64,000 nucleotides of DNA from Clostridiales bacterium (GCA_016342415.1 JAEIOD010000003.1:1-64000); one strand, 5' to 3'; counted from the stretch's first letter, positions 17,639 to 27,582 are shown. A program made the numbers and translations. The notes: generated from the sequence alone by a model not told the origin.

Positions 17639-18211
17639 ATGAGAAAAGTGTTGGAAGATGTTTTAAAGACGATAGCTACTTTATTTAATGAGGCAGAACT
17701 GAACTGGGCAGTTGGAGCATCACTTGTACTTTATCACAATGGCATCGTAGACAAGGTTAACGATATCGATATTGTTATTGAAGGTAAGGATGTAAAAAAG
17801 GCTGAAGAACTATTGTTAACTCTTGGTACAAAACAATTTACCAAAGAGATTCCGACGTATAGTAATGAATACTTTGGAGAATTTGATATAAACGGTGTGG
17901 AAATAGATATGATGAGTGAGATGGTCATAAACAATCATAATTGCAGTTATCCATATCCCTTCGATCAAAAATCTGTTGTTTCTCATATGGCGTTAAGTGG
18001 TGTAAATATTCCCGTGTCATCATTAGAAGAATGGTTTATATTGTATCAAATGATACCGAATAAAGAAGTGAAGGTAGATCTTTTGAATACTTACTTTAAA
18101 AATCATGATATCTTATATCCTGAACTTTTAAAACGCGGATTGGATGCTGATTTGCCAGAGCATATAAAAGAGAGTATCAATAGATTACTTGATAAAACAA
18201 AAGAAAAATAA
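17639..18211 (+). CDS. nucleotidyltransferase-like protein
   Basis: A 190-residue soluble protein. The N-terminal part reads like a minimal nucleotidyltransferase fold: WAVGASLVLYHNGIV followed by the metal-binding D-I-D (VNDIDIVIEG) and later EIDMMSEM, which could supply the third carboxylate. This is the layout of DUF1814/MNT-like and aminoglycoside nucleotidyltransferase-like proteins. The start is ATG 17639 with TAGGAG upstream. Its substrate is unknown, and no HEPN partner gene adjoins, so a toxin-antitoxin role is not supported. Confidence 0.7.
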   Translation: MRKVLEDVLKTIATLFNEAELNWAVGASLVLYHNGIVDKVNDIDIVIEGKDVKKAEELLLTLGTKQFTKEIPTYSNEYFGEFDINGVEIDMMSEMVINNHNCSYPYPFDQKSVVSHMALSGVNIPVSSLEEWFILYQMIPNKEVKVDLLNTYFKNHDILYPELLKRGLDADLPEHIKESINRLLDKTKEK

Positions 18212-18220
18212 GGATTTGGG

Positions 18221-18254
18221 AATAAACTAGTCAAATTAGTTTATTTTTTTTGTT
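18221..18254 (+). terminator. terminator before xylA
   Basis: AATAAACTA (18221-18229) pairs with TAGTTTATT (18237-18245) followed by a long T-run. The TAGTTT half also resembles Bacillus XylR operator halves, but the T-run makes a terminator the simpler reading. Confidence 0.75.
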
Positions 18255-18270
18255 TTCTTTTTAAAACGGG

Positions 18271-18299
18271 TTGAAAAAGTATTCTTGGTGGTGTATCCT
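18271..18299 (+). promoter_or_regulatory. probable xylA promoter
   Basis: -35 TTGAAA (18271-18276), 17-base spacer, -10 TATCCT (18294-18299), 47 bases before the xylA start. The sequence between holds short A/T-rich repeats but no clear operator. Confidence 0.55.
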
Positions 18300-18346
18300 T
18301 ATGGTATAAACTTATTAAAACGACTTTAAAAAGGTGGAGGAACATA

Positions 18347-19657
18347 ATGAAATTATTTGATACAATCGATAAAATTAAATTTGAAGGTCCCGATTCAGAC
18401 AATTCATTGGCATTTAAGTATTATAATCCAGATCAAATAGTGGCCGGTAAGCCAATGAAAGAACATTTGAGATTTGCTATGAGTTATTGGCATACGTTAA
18501 CGGGTGATGGTTCAGATCCCTTTGGTGCAGCAACAATGGAAAGACCGTGGAACGAGTTAGACGGTATTGAACAAGCTAAATTACGTGCTGATATCGGTTT
18601 TGAATTTATGGAGAAGCTGGGGATGGAATATTTTTGCTTCCATGATTTAGACATTGCACCTGAAGGTAAAAATCTGAAAGAAAAACATGCTAATTTGGAT
18701 ATCATTGTAGATTATATTGAAGAATTGATGAAGAAAACTGGAATTAAGTGTTTATGGGGTACAACAAATGCTTTTACACATCCAAGATTTGTACACGGTG
18801 CTTCAACATCTCCGAATGCTGATGTCTTTGCTTATGCTGCGGCACAAGTAAAAAAAGCAATGGAAATCACTATGAGGCTTGGTGGAGAAAATTATGTGTT
18901 CTGGGGTGGTAGAGAAGGATATGAAACACTTCTAAACACCAATACAGAATTGGAACTGGACAACTTGGCTAGATTTTTACAGATGGCAGTAGATTATAAA
19001 GAAAAAATAGGATTTACTGGCCAATTATTAATTGAACCGAAACCAAAAGAGCCAACTAAACATCAATATGACTTTGATACGGCCACTGTTTTAGGATTCT
19101 TGAGAAAGTACAATCTACAAGATCATTTTAAACTAAATATTGAAGCAAATCATGCAACTTTAGCAATGCATACATTTGATCATGAATTGAATATGTGTAG
19201 AATCAATGGCGCTTTGGGCTCAATTGATGCAAATCAAGGAGATTTACTCTTAGGATGGGATACGGATCAATTCCCAACAAATATTTATGATGCTGTTTTA
19301 GCAATGATAGAAGTCCTGAAAAATGGTGGTATTGCACCAGGTGGATTGAACTTTGACTCGAAAGTGAGAAGAGGATCATTTGAGCCGGTAGATTTATTCT
19401 ATGGATACATTGCTGGAATGGATACTTTTGCCAGAGGTTTGATTATTGCGGATAATTTAATAAAAGATGGTGTATTTGATAACTTTACTAAAGAGCGTTA
19501 TGCCAGTTATGAGACTGGTATTGGAAAACAAATCATCAATAAAGAAGTAGGATTTGAGGAGTTGGAAAACTATGCACTTGGATTGGGAGATATAAAAAAC
19601 ACCTCAGGTCGTCAAGAATTATTAGAAAACATACTAAATCAATATATTTATAGATAA
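18347..19657 (+). CDS. xylA: xylose isomerase
   Basis: A 436-residue cytosolic TIM-barrel enzyme that converts D-xylose to D-xylulose using two divalent metals. Family signatures are unmistakable: [12 protein letters not shown] with the catalytic His, [43 protein letters not shown] and [11 protein letters not shown] for metal ligands. The length fits the class II enzymes of Bacillota and Bacteroidota, longer than actinobacterial ones. A near-perfect GGTGGAGG ribosome site precedes it. It heads the xylA-xylR-xylB unit, 40 bases before xylR. Confidence 0.98.
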   Translation: MKLFDTIDKIKFEGPDSDNSLAFKYYNPDQIVAGKPMKEHLRFAMSYWHTLTGDGSDPFGAATMERPWNELDGIEQAKLRADIGFEFMEKLGMEYFCFHDLDIAPEGKNLKEKHANLDIIVDYIEELMKKTGIKCLWGTTNAFTHPRFVHGASTSPNADVFAYAAAQVKKAMEITMRLGGENYVFWGGREGYETLLNTNTELELDNLARFLQMAVDYKEKIGFTGQLLIEPKPKEPTKHQYDFDTATVLGFLRKYNLQDHFKLNIEANHATLAMHTFDHELNMCRINGALGSIDANQGDLLLGWDTDQFPTNIYDAVLAMIEVLKNGGIAPGGLNFDSKVRRGSFEPVDLFYGYIAGMDTFARGLIIADNLIKDGVFDNFTKERYASYETGIGKQIINKEVGFEELENYALGLGDIKNTSGRQELLENILNQYIYR

Positions 19658-19697
19658 TCAAGCGCTCATTCTATATAATTGTAATGAGGTGATTAAA

Positions 19698-20864
19698 TTG
19701 AAAATAAAAGTAGATGAAAAAATAAATCAGAAACAAATAAAAGTATTAAATAGAGCCAATATACTAAAAGCATTTAGAGAATATGAAGTTGTACAAAAAA
19801 ATGATTTGGTTCAAATGTTGGGACTGAGCATTACCACGGTTACGAGTAATATCAAAGAGCTTTTGGAAGAAGGATTAATTGAAAGTGTTGGTATTGCAAA
19901 AAGCACTGGTGGTAGAAAACCGATTATGCTTCAGTTTGTAAAAAATGCTTTAGTATCCATTGGTGTTGATATATCACCTCATAGAGTGTCTATGATACTG
20001 ACAAATTTATCTTCAGAAATCATAGATCATGATGATTTCAAAGTTGAAAATGGCGATATGACTGCAACTTTAGCATTGGTAGAAGAACATATTAATAGAC
20101 TGCTAAAGAAACATATTATTGATAAATCCAGATGTGTTGGTGTTGGGCTATCTCTACCTGGGGTAGTAGATGAAGAAAAGAACATTTTAATCAATGCGCC
20201 AAATCTTAAAGTGGAAAACTATTCTTTTGAAGCTTTTGAAGCGTCACTTGGATTGCCATTGTACTTAGAGAATGAAGCCAATGTAGCAGCTTTTGCTGAA
20301 TTGATTTTAGGCGAAGCCAAACAATCGGATGATGTGATTTACATCTCGATTACCGACGGTGTAGGTTGTGGTATTATCACCAATCATGCCGTCTCAAAAG
20401 GATCCTTTAAGAAAGCTGGAGAGTTTGGTCATATGAGGATATCTGATAAGGATATCAAGTGTAGTTGTGGTAGAAAAGGGTGTTGGGAGTTATTTGCATC
20501 TGAAAGAGCTTTGCTGAAACATTATCAAGAAATATCAGGCGATATTTTACCCGATTTAAGAGCTTTTTTTGATGAATATTCAGAGGGTTCTTCAGATGTT
20601 AATGAAGCACTTAGTGTTTATTTTGACTATTTAACAATTGGTATAGAAAATATAGTATTGGGATTGGATCCTGAGAAGATAATTATTGGTGGTGAAATTG
20701 CTAAGTATTTATTGGAAATTGAACCCTTTATAAACGAATATATGAAACGAAATCATTCAATTTTAGAGTCGAATGACAACAAGATTGTATTATCAAAGTT
20801 AGCACCCAAAAGTGCTGTACTCGGTGGCAGTCTCTTACCTCTAAAGGACATGTTTGATTTCTAA
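19698..20864 (+). CDS. xylR: XylR, ROK family xylose repressor
   Basis: A 388-residue repressor. An N-terminal winged helix (NDLVQMLGLSITTVTSNIKEL) precedes a ROK sugar-kinase-like domain with GVGLSLPGVVDEE, ENEANVAAFAE and the zinc motif C-S-C-G-R-K-G-C-W-E. I choose the TTG at 19698, seven bases after GAGGTG; the GTG at 19689 would leave no room for that ribosome site. Its place between xylA and xylB identifies xylose as the inducer. It would repress the xyl operon when xylose is absent. It overlaps no gene; xylB starts 10 bases after it. Confidence 0.93.
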   Translation: MKIKVDEKINQKQIKVLNRANILKAFREYEVVQKNDLVQMLGLSITTVTSNIKELLEEGLIESVGIAKSTGGRKPIMLQFVKNALVSIGVDISPHRVSMILTNLSSEIIDHDDFKVENGDMTATLALVEEHINRLLKKHIIDKSRCVGVGLSLPGVVDEEKNILINAPNLKVENYSFEAFEASLGLPLYLENEANVAAFAELILGEAKQSDDVIYISITDGVGCGIITNHAVSKGSFKKAGEFGHMRISDKDIKCSCGRKGCWELFASERALLKHYQEISGDILPDLRAFFDEYSEGSSDVNEALSVYFDYLTIGIENIVLGLDPEKIIIGGEIAKYLLEIEPFINEYMKRNHSILESNDNKIVLSKLAPKSAVLGGSLLPLKDMFDF

Positions 20865-20874
20865 AGGAGTAAAC

Positions 20875-22335
20875 ATGTATATAGGAATTGATCTGGGGAC
20901 GTCTTCTGTGAAAGTGTTACTTATGACGACAGATGGTACAATAGTAGATGAAAAAACGAGTGAATATGCTGTTAGTTATCCAAAAGAAAATTGGGCCGAG
21001 CAAAATCCAATTGACTGGTGGCAAGGCACAGTACAAGCTTTAAAAAAGCTGATTTCGGATAATGAATCACACAAATCAGAGATTAAAGGTATTGGATTTA
21101 GTGGTCAAATGCATGGCATGGTGGCACTTGGAAAAGAGGGATATGTTTTAACACCGGCAATCTTATGGTGCGATCAACGTACTCAGGAAGAATGCGATGA
21201 AATCACTAAATATTTTGGCAAAGAAAAACTGAGTGATCTAGTAGGCAATAAAGCCTTACCAGGTTTTACTGCACCAAAACTCATATGGTTAAAAAAGAAT
21301 CATCCTGATCTTTTTAATCAAATAGAAGTGATTTTACTGCCTAAGGATTATATAAGATACAAGTTAACAGGAGTTTATGCTACGGATTATTCTGATGCTT
21401 CTGGTATGCTGTTATTGGATATTGAACATAAAGAATACTCAAAAGAGATGTTGTCTTTCATTGGTATTACTGAAATACAGCTACCTGAACTTTATGAGTC
21501 ATATGAAGTTACAGGTATGTTGAGTGAAGAAGTCAAATCCTTATTGGACCTTTCACAAGACGTCATAGTTGTTGGTGGTGCTGGTGATCAAGCAGCTGGC
21601 GCTATTGGAACCGGTACAGTAAAAGAAGGTATTGTTTCAGTTACACTGGGTACCTCAGGGGTTGTATTTGCTGCTCATGATGAGTACAAAGTAGATGATG
21701 ACAACAGACTGCATGCCTTTTGTCATGCCAATGGACATTATCATACAATGGGTGTGATGTTATCTGCTGCGAATTGTTTGAAGTGGTGGGTAGAACAAGG
21801 TTCTAAAGTAGAATTTGATGTACTGCTTGAGGAAGTAGACGAAACAATATCAGAAGTTGTCTTCTTGCCTTATTTGATGGGTGAAAGAACGCCATATCCA
21901 GATCCAAATGCTAGAGGTACTTTTGTTGGTATGGATATGACAACCGATAGACACGATATGACGAAAGCAGTCTTAGAAGGTGTTTCATTCGGATTAAAAG
22001 ATTCATTAGACCTTTTAGTGGATTTAAACATTCCAGTGGATGAAATTAGGGTGATTGGTGGCGGTGCAAAGAGCATGAAGTGGCGACAAATTCTAGCGGA
22101 TGTTTTCGGCCATGAAATTGTTGGTATCAATACGAATCAAGGTGGTGCGTTAGGTGCTGCGATCTTAGCTGCAGTAGGTGATGGTGCTTTTGATTCTGTT
22201 AAGGAAGCAACAACTCAAATCATTAAAACGGTTGATACGGTTGTTCCAAATATGGACAATCATATTAAGTATCTAGAAAAACACAAGAAGTATCAAAAGT
22301 TATATGACTGCTTAAAACCTTATTTTAATAATTGA
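20875..22335 (+). CDS. xylB: xylulokinase
   Basis: A 486-residue FGGY family kinase that phosphorylates D-xylulose with ATP to xylulose-5-phosphate. Visible are the phosphate-binding start GIDLGTSSVKVLL, the substrate strand GIGFSGQMHGMV, the catalytic region VVGGAGDQAAGAIGTG and the adenosine loop RVIGGGAKSMKWRQILAD. Length and order match XylB. The start is ATG 20875 behind AAAGGAG; a few upstream codons overlap the xylR end. It closes the xylA-xylR-xylB unit and is followed by a terminator. Confidence 0.97.
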   Translation: MYIGIDLGTSSVKVLLMTTDGTIVDEKTSEYAVSYPKENWAEQNPIDWWQGTVQALKKLISDNESHKSEIKGIGFSGQMHGMVALGKEGYVLTPAILWCDQRTQEECDEITKYFGKEKLSDLVGNKALPGFTAPKLIWLKKNHPDLFNQIEVILLPKDYIRYKLTGVYATDYSDASGMLLLDIEHKEYSKEMLSFIGITEIQLPELYESYEVTGMLSEEVKSLLDLSQDVIVVGGAGDQAAGAIGTGTVKEGIVSVTLGTSGVVFAAHDEYKVDDDNRLHAFCHANGHYHTMGVMLSAANCLKWWVEQGSKVEFDVLLEEVDETISEVVFLPYLMGERTPYPDPNARGTFVGMDMTTDRHDMTKAVLEGVSFGLKDSLDLLVDLNIPVDEIRVIGGGAKSMKWRQILADVFGHEIVGINTNQGGALGAAILAAVGDGAFDSVKEATTQIIKTVDTVVPNMDNHIKYLEKHKKYQKLYDCLKPYFNN

Positions 22336-22340
22336 TCACT

Positions 22341-22377
22341 TAGCTTAAAGAGTTTCTTTAAGCTATCTTTTGTTTTT
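22341..22377 (+). terminator. terminator of the xylARB unit
   Basis: TAGCTTAAAG (22341-22350) pairs perfectly with CTTTAAGCTA (22356-22365), followed by a T-rich run. Confidence 0.85.
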
Positions 22378-22412
22378 ATGGTAAACTAAAAGTACGACTT
22401 AAGGAGACTATT

Positions 22413-23426
22413 TTGAGAAAAATCGTTAGCAATTTTATGATTGGATTGTTTGTAATCGTTTTGATTATAACTGCAATTTTAATTGTTTCCAATTATACAA
22501 AAATTAAATTTGATGACTCTTCAAATGAGAGGTTTAGTATACTAAACCCTCCAGATTATCGTGTGATGGTCATCGTTGACGGATCGGACCCGAGTTATGT
22601 AGAAACTCTTAAGAATGGTATTGAAAGAAGTGCTGTTGAATACAATATTGCCTATGAATACTGGCCATTTAGTGGTGACAGTAAAAACGAGGATATACTG
22701 GATCAATTTGATATAGGGATACGATCTAAAGTAGATGGTATCGTCATTCAAGCTTTAGAGGATGAAAAATTTAATAAAATATTGGCCAAAGCCAACGAAA
22801 AGTCTATTCCAGTAGTCACAATAGAAACCAAGATACCACAAGCAGAGCGGTTGAGTTTTATTTCTTTTAATCGATATCAGATCGGTACTCAGATTGGGAT
22901 TATACTCAAGGATAGATTACAAAGCCTAAATTTTGATAGTGGTACAGTGATTATGTTTGACAGTATTGATGAATCAATTAAAGATCAAGCTGTTGCTCTA
23001 AACGATGAACTGAACAGACATTATCAAGTGAAAGTAGAAGCGATGGAGTATGAAGGTGAAAATATCCTTAACGCAGAAGGTGTCACAAAGACACTTCTAG
23101 ATAAGTATCCTGATATTGTTTCTATTATTTGCAATAACAGTGAAGAGTCATTAGGTGTTATACAAGCACTTAAAGACGCCAATGAACTGGAAAAGATTCA
23201 AGTGATTGCTTTTGGAGAAAATGCTGAAATACTGGATTATATAAAACGAAAAGTCATTTATGCTACAGTGGTACCTGATATTGAAGATATGGGTTATAAC
23301 GTTATAAAAAATCTCATAGATTATAAAAACGGAGATTTTGTTTCTTCTTATCAAAATATACATGTTGATATTTTATCAAAGGAAAACATAATGGATTATC
23401 TAGAAGGAAAAACTAATGAAAATTAA
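22413..23426 (+). CDS. membrane-anchored sugar-binding sensor protein
   Basis: A 337-residue protein starting at TTG 22413, eight bases after AAGGAG. One uncleaved membrane helix (about residues 8-28) is followed by a type I periplasmic-binding fold: VMVIVDGSDPSYVETLKNGI, DGIVIQALEDEKFNK, IPVVTIETKIP, NRYQIGTQIG and the late CNNSEESLGVIQAL. No lipobox is present. It overlaps the YesM-like kinase gene by 11 bases, which says it works with the kinase rather than with a transporter. The arrangement recalls the XylFII-LytS/YesN three-component xylose sensor of Clostridium beijerinckii. Sequence is diverged from the second anchored protein at 26478-27527, so its ligand may differ. Confidence 0.88.
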   Translation: MRKIVSNFMIGLFVIVLIITAILIVSNYTKIKFDDSSNERFSILNPPDYRVMVIVDGSDPSYVETLKNGIERSAVEYNIAYEYWPFSGDSKNEDILDQFDIGIRSKVDGIVIQALEDEKFNKILAKANEKSIPVVTIETKIPQAERLSFISFNRYQIGTQIGIILKDRLQSLNFDSGTVIMFDSIDESIKDQAVALNDELNRHYQVKVEAMEYEGENILNAEGVTKTLLDKYPDIVSIICNNSEESLGVIQALKDANELEKIQVIAFGENAEILDYIKRKVIYATVVPDIEDMGYNVIKNLIDYKNGDFVSSYQNIHVDILSKENIMDYLEGKTNEN

Positions 23427-24903
23427 AATTCAAAATAGTATAAAGTTCAGATTGTTTTTTAATTATGCAGTTTTAATAACTTTAATGGCCGTTATTGCTT
23501 TGTTTTCATGGAATCATGCCAGATATTATCAAGATCAAATCGATGAAATGTTTTATAGAAATTTACTGCTTGATGATTTGAAGAACCGGTTAGATGATGT
23601 AGATGATGAGTTGTTATTATATCTCTCGACAAAGAACTCTGACAACTTAAATCAATATATGTACAATGTAGAAGTTTTACAAGAGTCCAGTCAGAGAATT
23701 ACAGAGCAAATTACTAATTTTACTGAAGAAGAGTTGATGTTTATTGATATCAAAAATATGATTGATGAGTATATTTTTGAATCAGAATGGGCTGTTGATT
23801 CTAAAAGAAAATCAAATGTTGTAGGTTATACTTATCACTACAATGAAATGATGACCATAAAAGAATACGTTAATCAATATGTAGGTGAACTCAATAACAG
23901 GCAACTGAGTAGAAACGCGAGTACGTTTGATGAAATGAGTAGACAAGCTAGTCAAGCTAATCTATATAATATGTTGTTGATAATAGATTTGATTGCGTTG
24001 TCACTTATGATTGTTTATAAAACAAGCAATCGCATGATTCGTCCTATAATGAATTTATCACATTCCGCAGAAGAAATCTCCAGTGGACAATATGATATTG
24101 AAGATGTTTCGGTTTCAAGTAATGATGAAATAGAGTTGTTGGCCATAACATTCAATAAAATGAAGAAATCAATACAAAGTCATTTTGATGATTTGAAAGA
24201 AAAGTCTGAAACTGAGGCCAAACTAAAGGATCAGGAATTAGAGAATCTTAAAATGCAGAATTTACTGGAACAATCACATATGTATGCTTTGCAGTCTCAG
24301 ATGAATCCTCATTTTCTGTTTAATACAATCAATGCCGCTGTTCAATTATCAAAAATTGAAAGTGCAAAAAGAACTAATGAATTCCTAGAGAGTATGTCAA
24401 GACTGTTCAGATACAATGTAAAAGAACTACATTCTCAAGTGACATTGGCTTATGAAGTGGACAATATCAAAGACTATTTGGAGTTATTAAGTGTGCGATT
24501 TGGAGAGATGATCCGGTTTGAGTTTGATGTCGATCAGAGTGGTCTTGATGTTGTCATGCCCCCACTAATTTTACAACCCTTTGTGGAAAATGCATACATT
24601 CATGGATTATCCCATAAGGAAACGGAAGGTCATCTCATGATTACTGTATTAGACCGTTCATTAGAAGTAGAAGTGATAATAAGTGACGATGGTATCGGTA
24701 TGTCTTCTTCTGTTCTAACCAAGTTGTTTGAGGATCATGAAAAAGTAGAGAGCCGATATTCTACAGGTATAGGCATTAAAAATGTAAAAAAGCGTCTTGA
24801 GATGTTTTATAAGAGAAAAGACTTGATCAAAATTGAAAGTACAGAAAATGAAGGTACGATTGTAAAAATCATTCTCCCACAAGATAGAGGTGACATATGC
24901 TGA
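23416..24903 (+). CDS. YesM-like sensor histidine kinase
   Basis: A 495-residue kinase. Two membrane helices (about 11-30 and 179-200) flank a short extracytoplasmic helical domain; then come a HAMP linker, the HisKA_7 box with phosphoacceptor H299 (QMNPHFLFNTINA) and a HATPase domain with N-box QPFVENAYIHG, DDGIGMS and GTGIGIKNVKKRLE type G-box. The small external domain lacks a ligand pocket of its own, consistent with reading the adjacent anchored binding proteins. It overlaps the regulator gene downstream by seven bases. Confidence 0.95.
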   Translation: MKIKIQNSIKFRLFFNYAVLITLMAVIALFSWNHARYYQDQIDEMFYRNLLLDDLKNRLDDVDDELLLYLSTKNSDNLNQYMYNVEVLQESSQRITEQITNFTEEELMFIDIKNMIDEYIFESEWAVDSKRKSNVVGYTYHYNEMMTIKEYVNQYVGELNNRQLSRNASTFDEMSRQASQANLYNMLLIIDLIALSLMIVYKTSNRMIRPIMNLSHSAEEISSGQYDIEDVSVSSNDEIELLAITFNKMKKSIQSHFDDLKEKSETEAKLKDQELENLKMQNLLEQSHMYALQSQMNPHFLFNTINAAVQLSKIESAKRTNEFLESMSRLFRYNVKELHSQVTLAYEVDNIKDYLELLSVRFGEMIRFEFDVDQSGLDVVMPPLILQPFVENAYIHGLSHKETEGHLMITVLDRSLEVEVIISDDGIGMSSSVLTKLFEDHEKVESRYSTGIGIKNVKKRLEMFYKRKDLIKIESTENEGTIVKIILPQDRGDIC

Positions 24904-26474
24904 AAATCATGATTGTTGATGATGAACAAATTGTAAGAGAAGGCTTGAGATATACCATTAACGACTTTTTTGGTGGTACTTTGAAAATAGTCGCTGAGGC
25001 TAAAAATGGTAGAGAAGCTTTACTTTATTTTGAAGAACAGAAACCAGATATCGTTTTAATGGATATCCAGATGCCAGGTATCAATGGTTTGGAAACCATA
25101 AAAGAAATAAAAGACATTCAAAGCAATACAAAATTTATTATTGTTTCAGCATTTGAACAATTTGAGTATGCTAAGGAAGCCTTGACGATTGGGGTAAAAG
25201 ATTATATATCCAAACCCATTAATGACACTAGATTACAAGATGTTCTTAACAATATCATCAAGGAAATTGATAACGAAAGACTTAAACGTATGAACGTACT
25301 GAATATTCAAGAAAAATTGGATAGAATGCATCCGATTATTGAATGTGGTTTTATTTATTCGATTTTACTAAATGTAGATCAAAACAATTCTAGATCTTAT
25401 TACAGTGATTTTCTAAAGATTAACGATTTAAATGGTTATGTCATGGTTATCGATTTTTTAGATGTTGATGGCTCGAAAGCGATAGAAAATGACGGTAAGT
25501 ATCAGAGCATTAGAAATACTATTAAGTTTAAGTGTGACGCGATTGTAGGTCCTTTAATGGTGAATAGAATTGTTATCGTCATCAAAGATAACCAGAAATT
25601 ATCAGAGTATCAGCAAAGGGTATATGCTGTAGATTTGGCAGAAAGTCTTTACAAGAGTCTTAGCAGTCTGTTAAGCTGCAAAATGATTATTGGGATAGGA
25701 AGTAGCTATGCGGTCAATCATTTGAATGCTTCTTATCAAGAGGCGTTAAAAGTTTTAAGAAAAATAACCGATGAGAACATTTTGCATATTGAAGATGTGG
25801 TTCATATTCATAAAGACGTGAGCGGTTATTCTTACGCGGAGATAAAGGCTGCAGAAGAAGTGATTATGGAACAGGTTGAAGATGGAAAGACTCTGGAAGT
25901 ACAAGCGCTGATACAGAAATTCTATAAAAAACTATTTGAAGTTTATAATGAAAAGCCCGATGTTATCAGAAATATATCGATGGAACTCATGGTTATTCTA
26001 AATATGATCGTGTATAGAAATGATGTCGAAAGCAAATGTTATTTTGAGCATACCTACTTGGATGAAGTGATGAATACTCAAAATCTTATCGATTTGAAAA
26101 ATAAGATAATAGAAAATACATTGCAAATAACCGAGTTCATCAGAAATGAGAAATCACAGAAAGCTTCCCAAGTGGTAACCGATGCCATTGACTATATAAA
26201 GAACCATTATAGTGATGATATTAGGCTTAAAGATGTTGCTGAAGAAGTTTCAATTAGTCCGCATTATTTCAGTAAGATATTCAAAGATGAGATGGGGCTT
26301 AATTTTATAGATTATCTAACCGATCATCGCTTGAATAAAGCTAAAGTAATGCTTAAAGAAAATAATGAATCCATTAAGAATATTGCCTATTCCATTGGAT
26401 ATAACGATCCGAATTATTTCAGCAGATTGTTTAAAAAAATAGTTGGTATGACACCAAAAGAATATCAGAGGTAG
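24897..26474 (+). CDS. YesN-like response regulator with AraC DNA-binding domain
   Basis: A 525-residue regulator. The receiver domain has the acidic pair D8-D9, phospho-Asp D56 (VLMDIQMPG) and the Lys of ISKP. A long middle region follows, and residues from about 425 form the double helix-turn-helix (RLKDVAEEVSISPHYFSKIF and NIAYSIGYNDPNYFSRLFKK, ending G-M-T-P-K-E-Y). It is the cognate partner of the kinase, translated by overlap. The likely target is the importer promoter at about 27.6 kb, three kilobases downstream. Confidence 0.95.
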   Translation: MLKIMIVDDEQIVREGLRYTINDFFGGTLKIVAEAKNGREALLYFEEQKPDIVLMDIQMPGINGLETIKEIKDIQSNTKFIIVSAFEQFEYAKEALTIGVKDYISKPINDTRLQDVLNNIIKEIDNERLKRMNVLNIQEKLDRMHPIIECGFIYSILLNVDQNNSRSYYSDFLKINDLNGYVMVIDFLDVDGSKAIENDGKYQSIRNTIKFKCDAIVGPLMVNRIVIVIKDNQKLSEYQQRVYAVDLAESLYKSLSSLLSCKMIIGIGSSYAVNHLNASYQEALKVLRKITDENILHIEDVVHIHKDVSGYSYAEIKAAEEVIMEQVEDGKTLEVQALIQKFYKKLFEVYNEKPDVIRNISMELMVILNMIVYRNDVESKCYFEHTYLDEVMNTQNLIDLKNKIIENTLQITEFIRNEKSQKASQVVTDAIDYIKNHYSDDIRLKDVAEEVSISPHYFSKIFKDEMGLNFIDYLTDHRLNKAKVMLKENNESIKNIAYSIGYNDPNYFSRLFKKIVGMTPKEYQR

Positions 26475-26477
26475 CCT

Positions 26478-27527
26478 ATGAAGAATAAATGGTATATTAT
26501 TTTAATCCCTATCGTTATCCTTATTGTCGGTATTGTCCTTATCTTAAATAAACAGGATATTGATTTACCTGTGGCAACTGAATCATCTCCAGTTGATATT
26601 ATGATTGGTTTTAGTGTTGATTCTATGGTGATAGAAAGATGGAAAAAGGATGTTAATATCTTAAAATCCAATGCTGAAGCGTTGGGGTATAGAGTTGAAG
26701 TGACCAATTCATTTGAAAATGCAGAGAAACAGAACAAGCAAATTGTAAGTCTTGTGGATGCAGGGGCGAAAGTAATTTTTATTATTCCAACGGATAAAGA
26801 CGCTTTAGGAGACAGCATAACCTATGCTAAGAAACATCAAGTGATTGTCATTGCGTATGATAGAATGATCAATAATGCCAATGTGGATGCATATGTGTCA
26901 TTTGACAATGTACTAGTGGGAGAGTATCTAGCAGAAGCATTAATAGAAAAAGTACCCAAAGGTAATTATGTCATTATAAATGGTGCACCGACAGATCTAA
27001 ACAGTTATATGTTTAATGAAGGCTACCATAATATTTTAAAACCGTATATTGAAATCGGTGATATTCAAATTATACATGAGTCCTGGGCAGATGGCTGGCG
27101 AGAAGAACTCGCTTATGAAAGGGTGAATCAACTTCTTGAAGATGGCAATCAAATAGATGCCATTATTGGGGCGAATGATTTGTTGGCTGAAGGTATAATC
27201 AGTGCTTTATCCGAACATGGATTAGCAGGAAAAATACCCGTTGTAGGACATGATGCTGAAGTCAGTGCCTGTCAAAGAATCGTAGAAGATAAACAACTGA
27301 TGACGGTCTATAAACCTATCAGTGTTTTAGCGGATGGTGCCATGACAATCGCCGAAAAACTGATGAGAGGTGAACCGTTAGTTTATACAGAAACTATCAA
27401 TGATGGTACATATGAGGTGCCGTATATCAAGTTTAAAGTTATTTCAGTCAATAAAGATAATATGAAAGAAACCGTAATAAAAGATCTGTTTCATTTAGAA
27501 GAAGATATTTATAGAAACGTAGAGTAG
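26478..27527 (+). CDS. second membrane-anchored xylose-binding-type protein
   Basis: A 349-residue protein with one N-terminal membrane helix (residues 5-23, no lipobox) and a type I periplasmic-binding domain much closer to XylF/ChvE than the first sensor: MIGFSVDSMVIERWKKDV, DAGAKVIFIIPTD, VIAYDRMINNANVDAYVSFDN, NGAPTDLNSYMFNEG, GANDLLAEGIISAL and GHDAEVSACQRI. The VIAYDR and SFDN elements are shared with the lipoprotein at 27681-28745, suggesting both bind the same sugar, probably xylose. It follows the response regulator by three bases and ends in a strong terminator, placing it in the sensing operon and not in the transporter operon. Confidence 0.88.
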   Translation: MKNKWYIILIPIVILIVGIVLILNKQDIDLPVATESSPVDIMIGFSVDSMVIERWKKDVNILKSNAEALGYRVEVTNSFENAEKQNKQIVSLVDAGAKVIFIIPTDKDALGDSITYAKKHQVIVIAYDRMINNANVDAYVSFDNVLVGEYLAEALIEKVPKGNYVIINGAPTDLNSYMFNEGYHNILKPYIEIGDIQIIHESWADGWREELAYERVNQLLEDGNQIDAIIGANDLLAEGIISALSEHGLAGKIPVVGHDAEVSACQRIVEDKQLMTVYKPISVLADGAMTIAEKLMRGEPLVYTETINDGTYEVPYIKFKVISVNKDNMKETVIKDLFHLEEDIYRNVE

Positions 27528-27563
27528 CATTTTATTAATTACAATAAAATGCTACTTTTTTAT
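27524..27563 (+). terminator. terminator of the xylose-sensing operon
   Basis: GTAGCATTTTATT (27524-27536) pairs perfectly with AATAAAATGCTAC (27543-27555), followed by TTTTTTATT. The left arm includes the stop codon of the anchored protein. Confidence 0.9.
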
Positions 27564-27582
27564 TCGGGTTTAAAAAGTCAGG

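Noticed and set aside
17639..18211. MNT antitoxin of a HEPN-MNT pair
   Set aside because: No HEPN-like gene adjoins; the upstream partner is an anchored beta-rich protein.
18221..18245. XylR operator AATAAACTA/TAGTTTATT
   Set aside because: It is upstream of the xylA promoter and followed by a long T-run, so it is best read as the terminator of the preceding gene.
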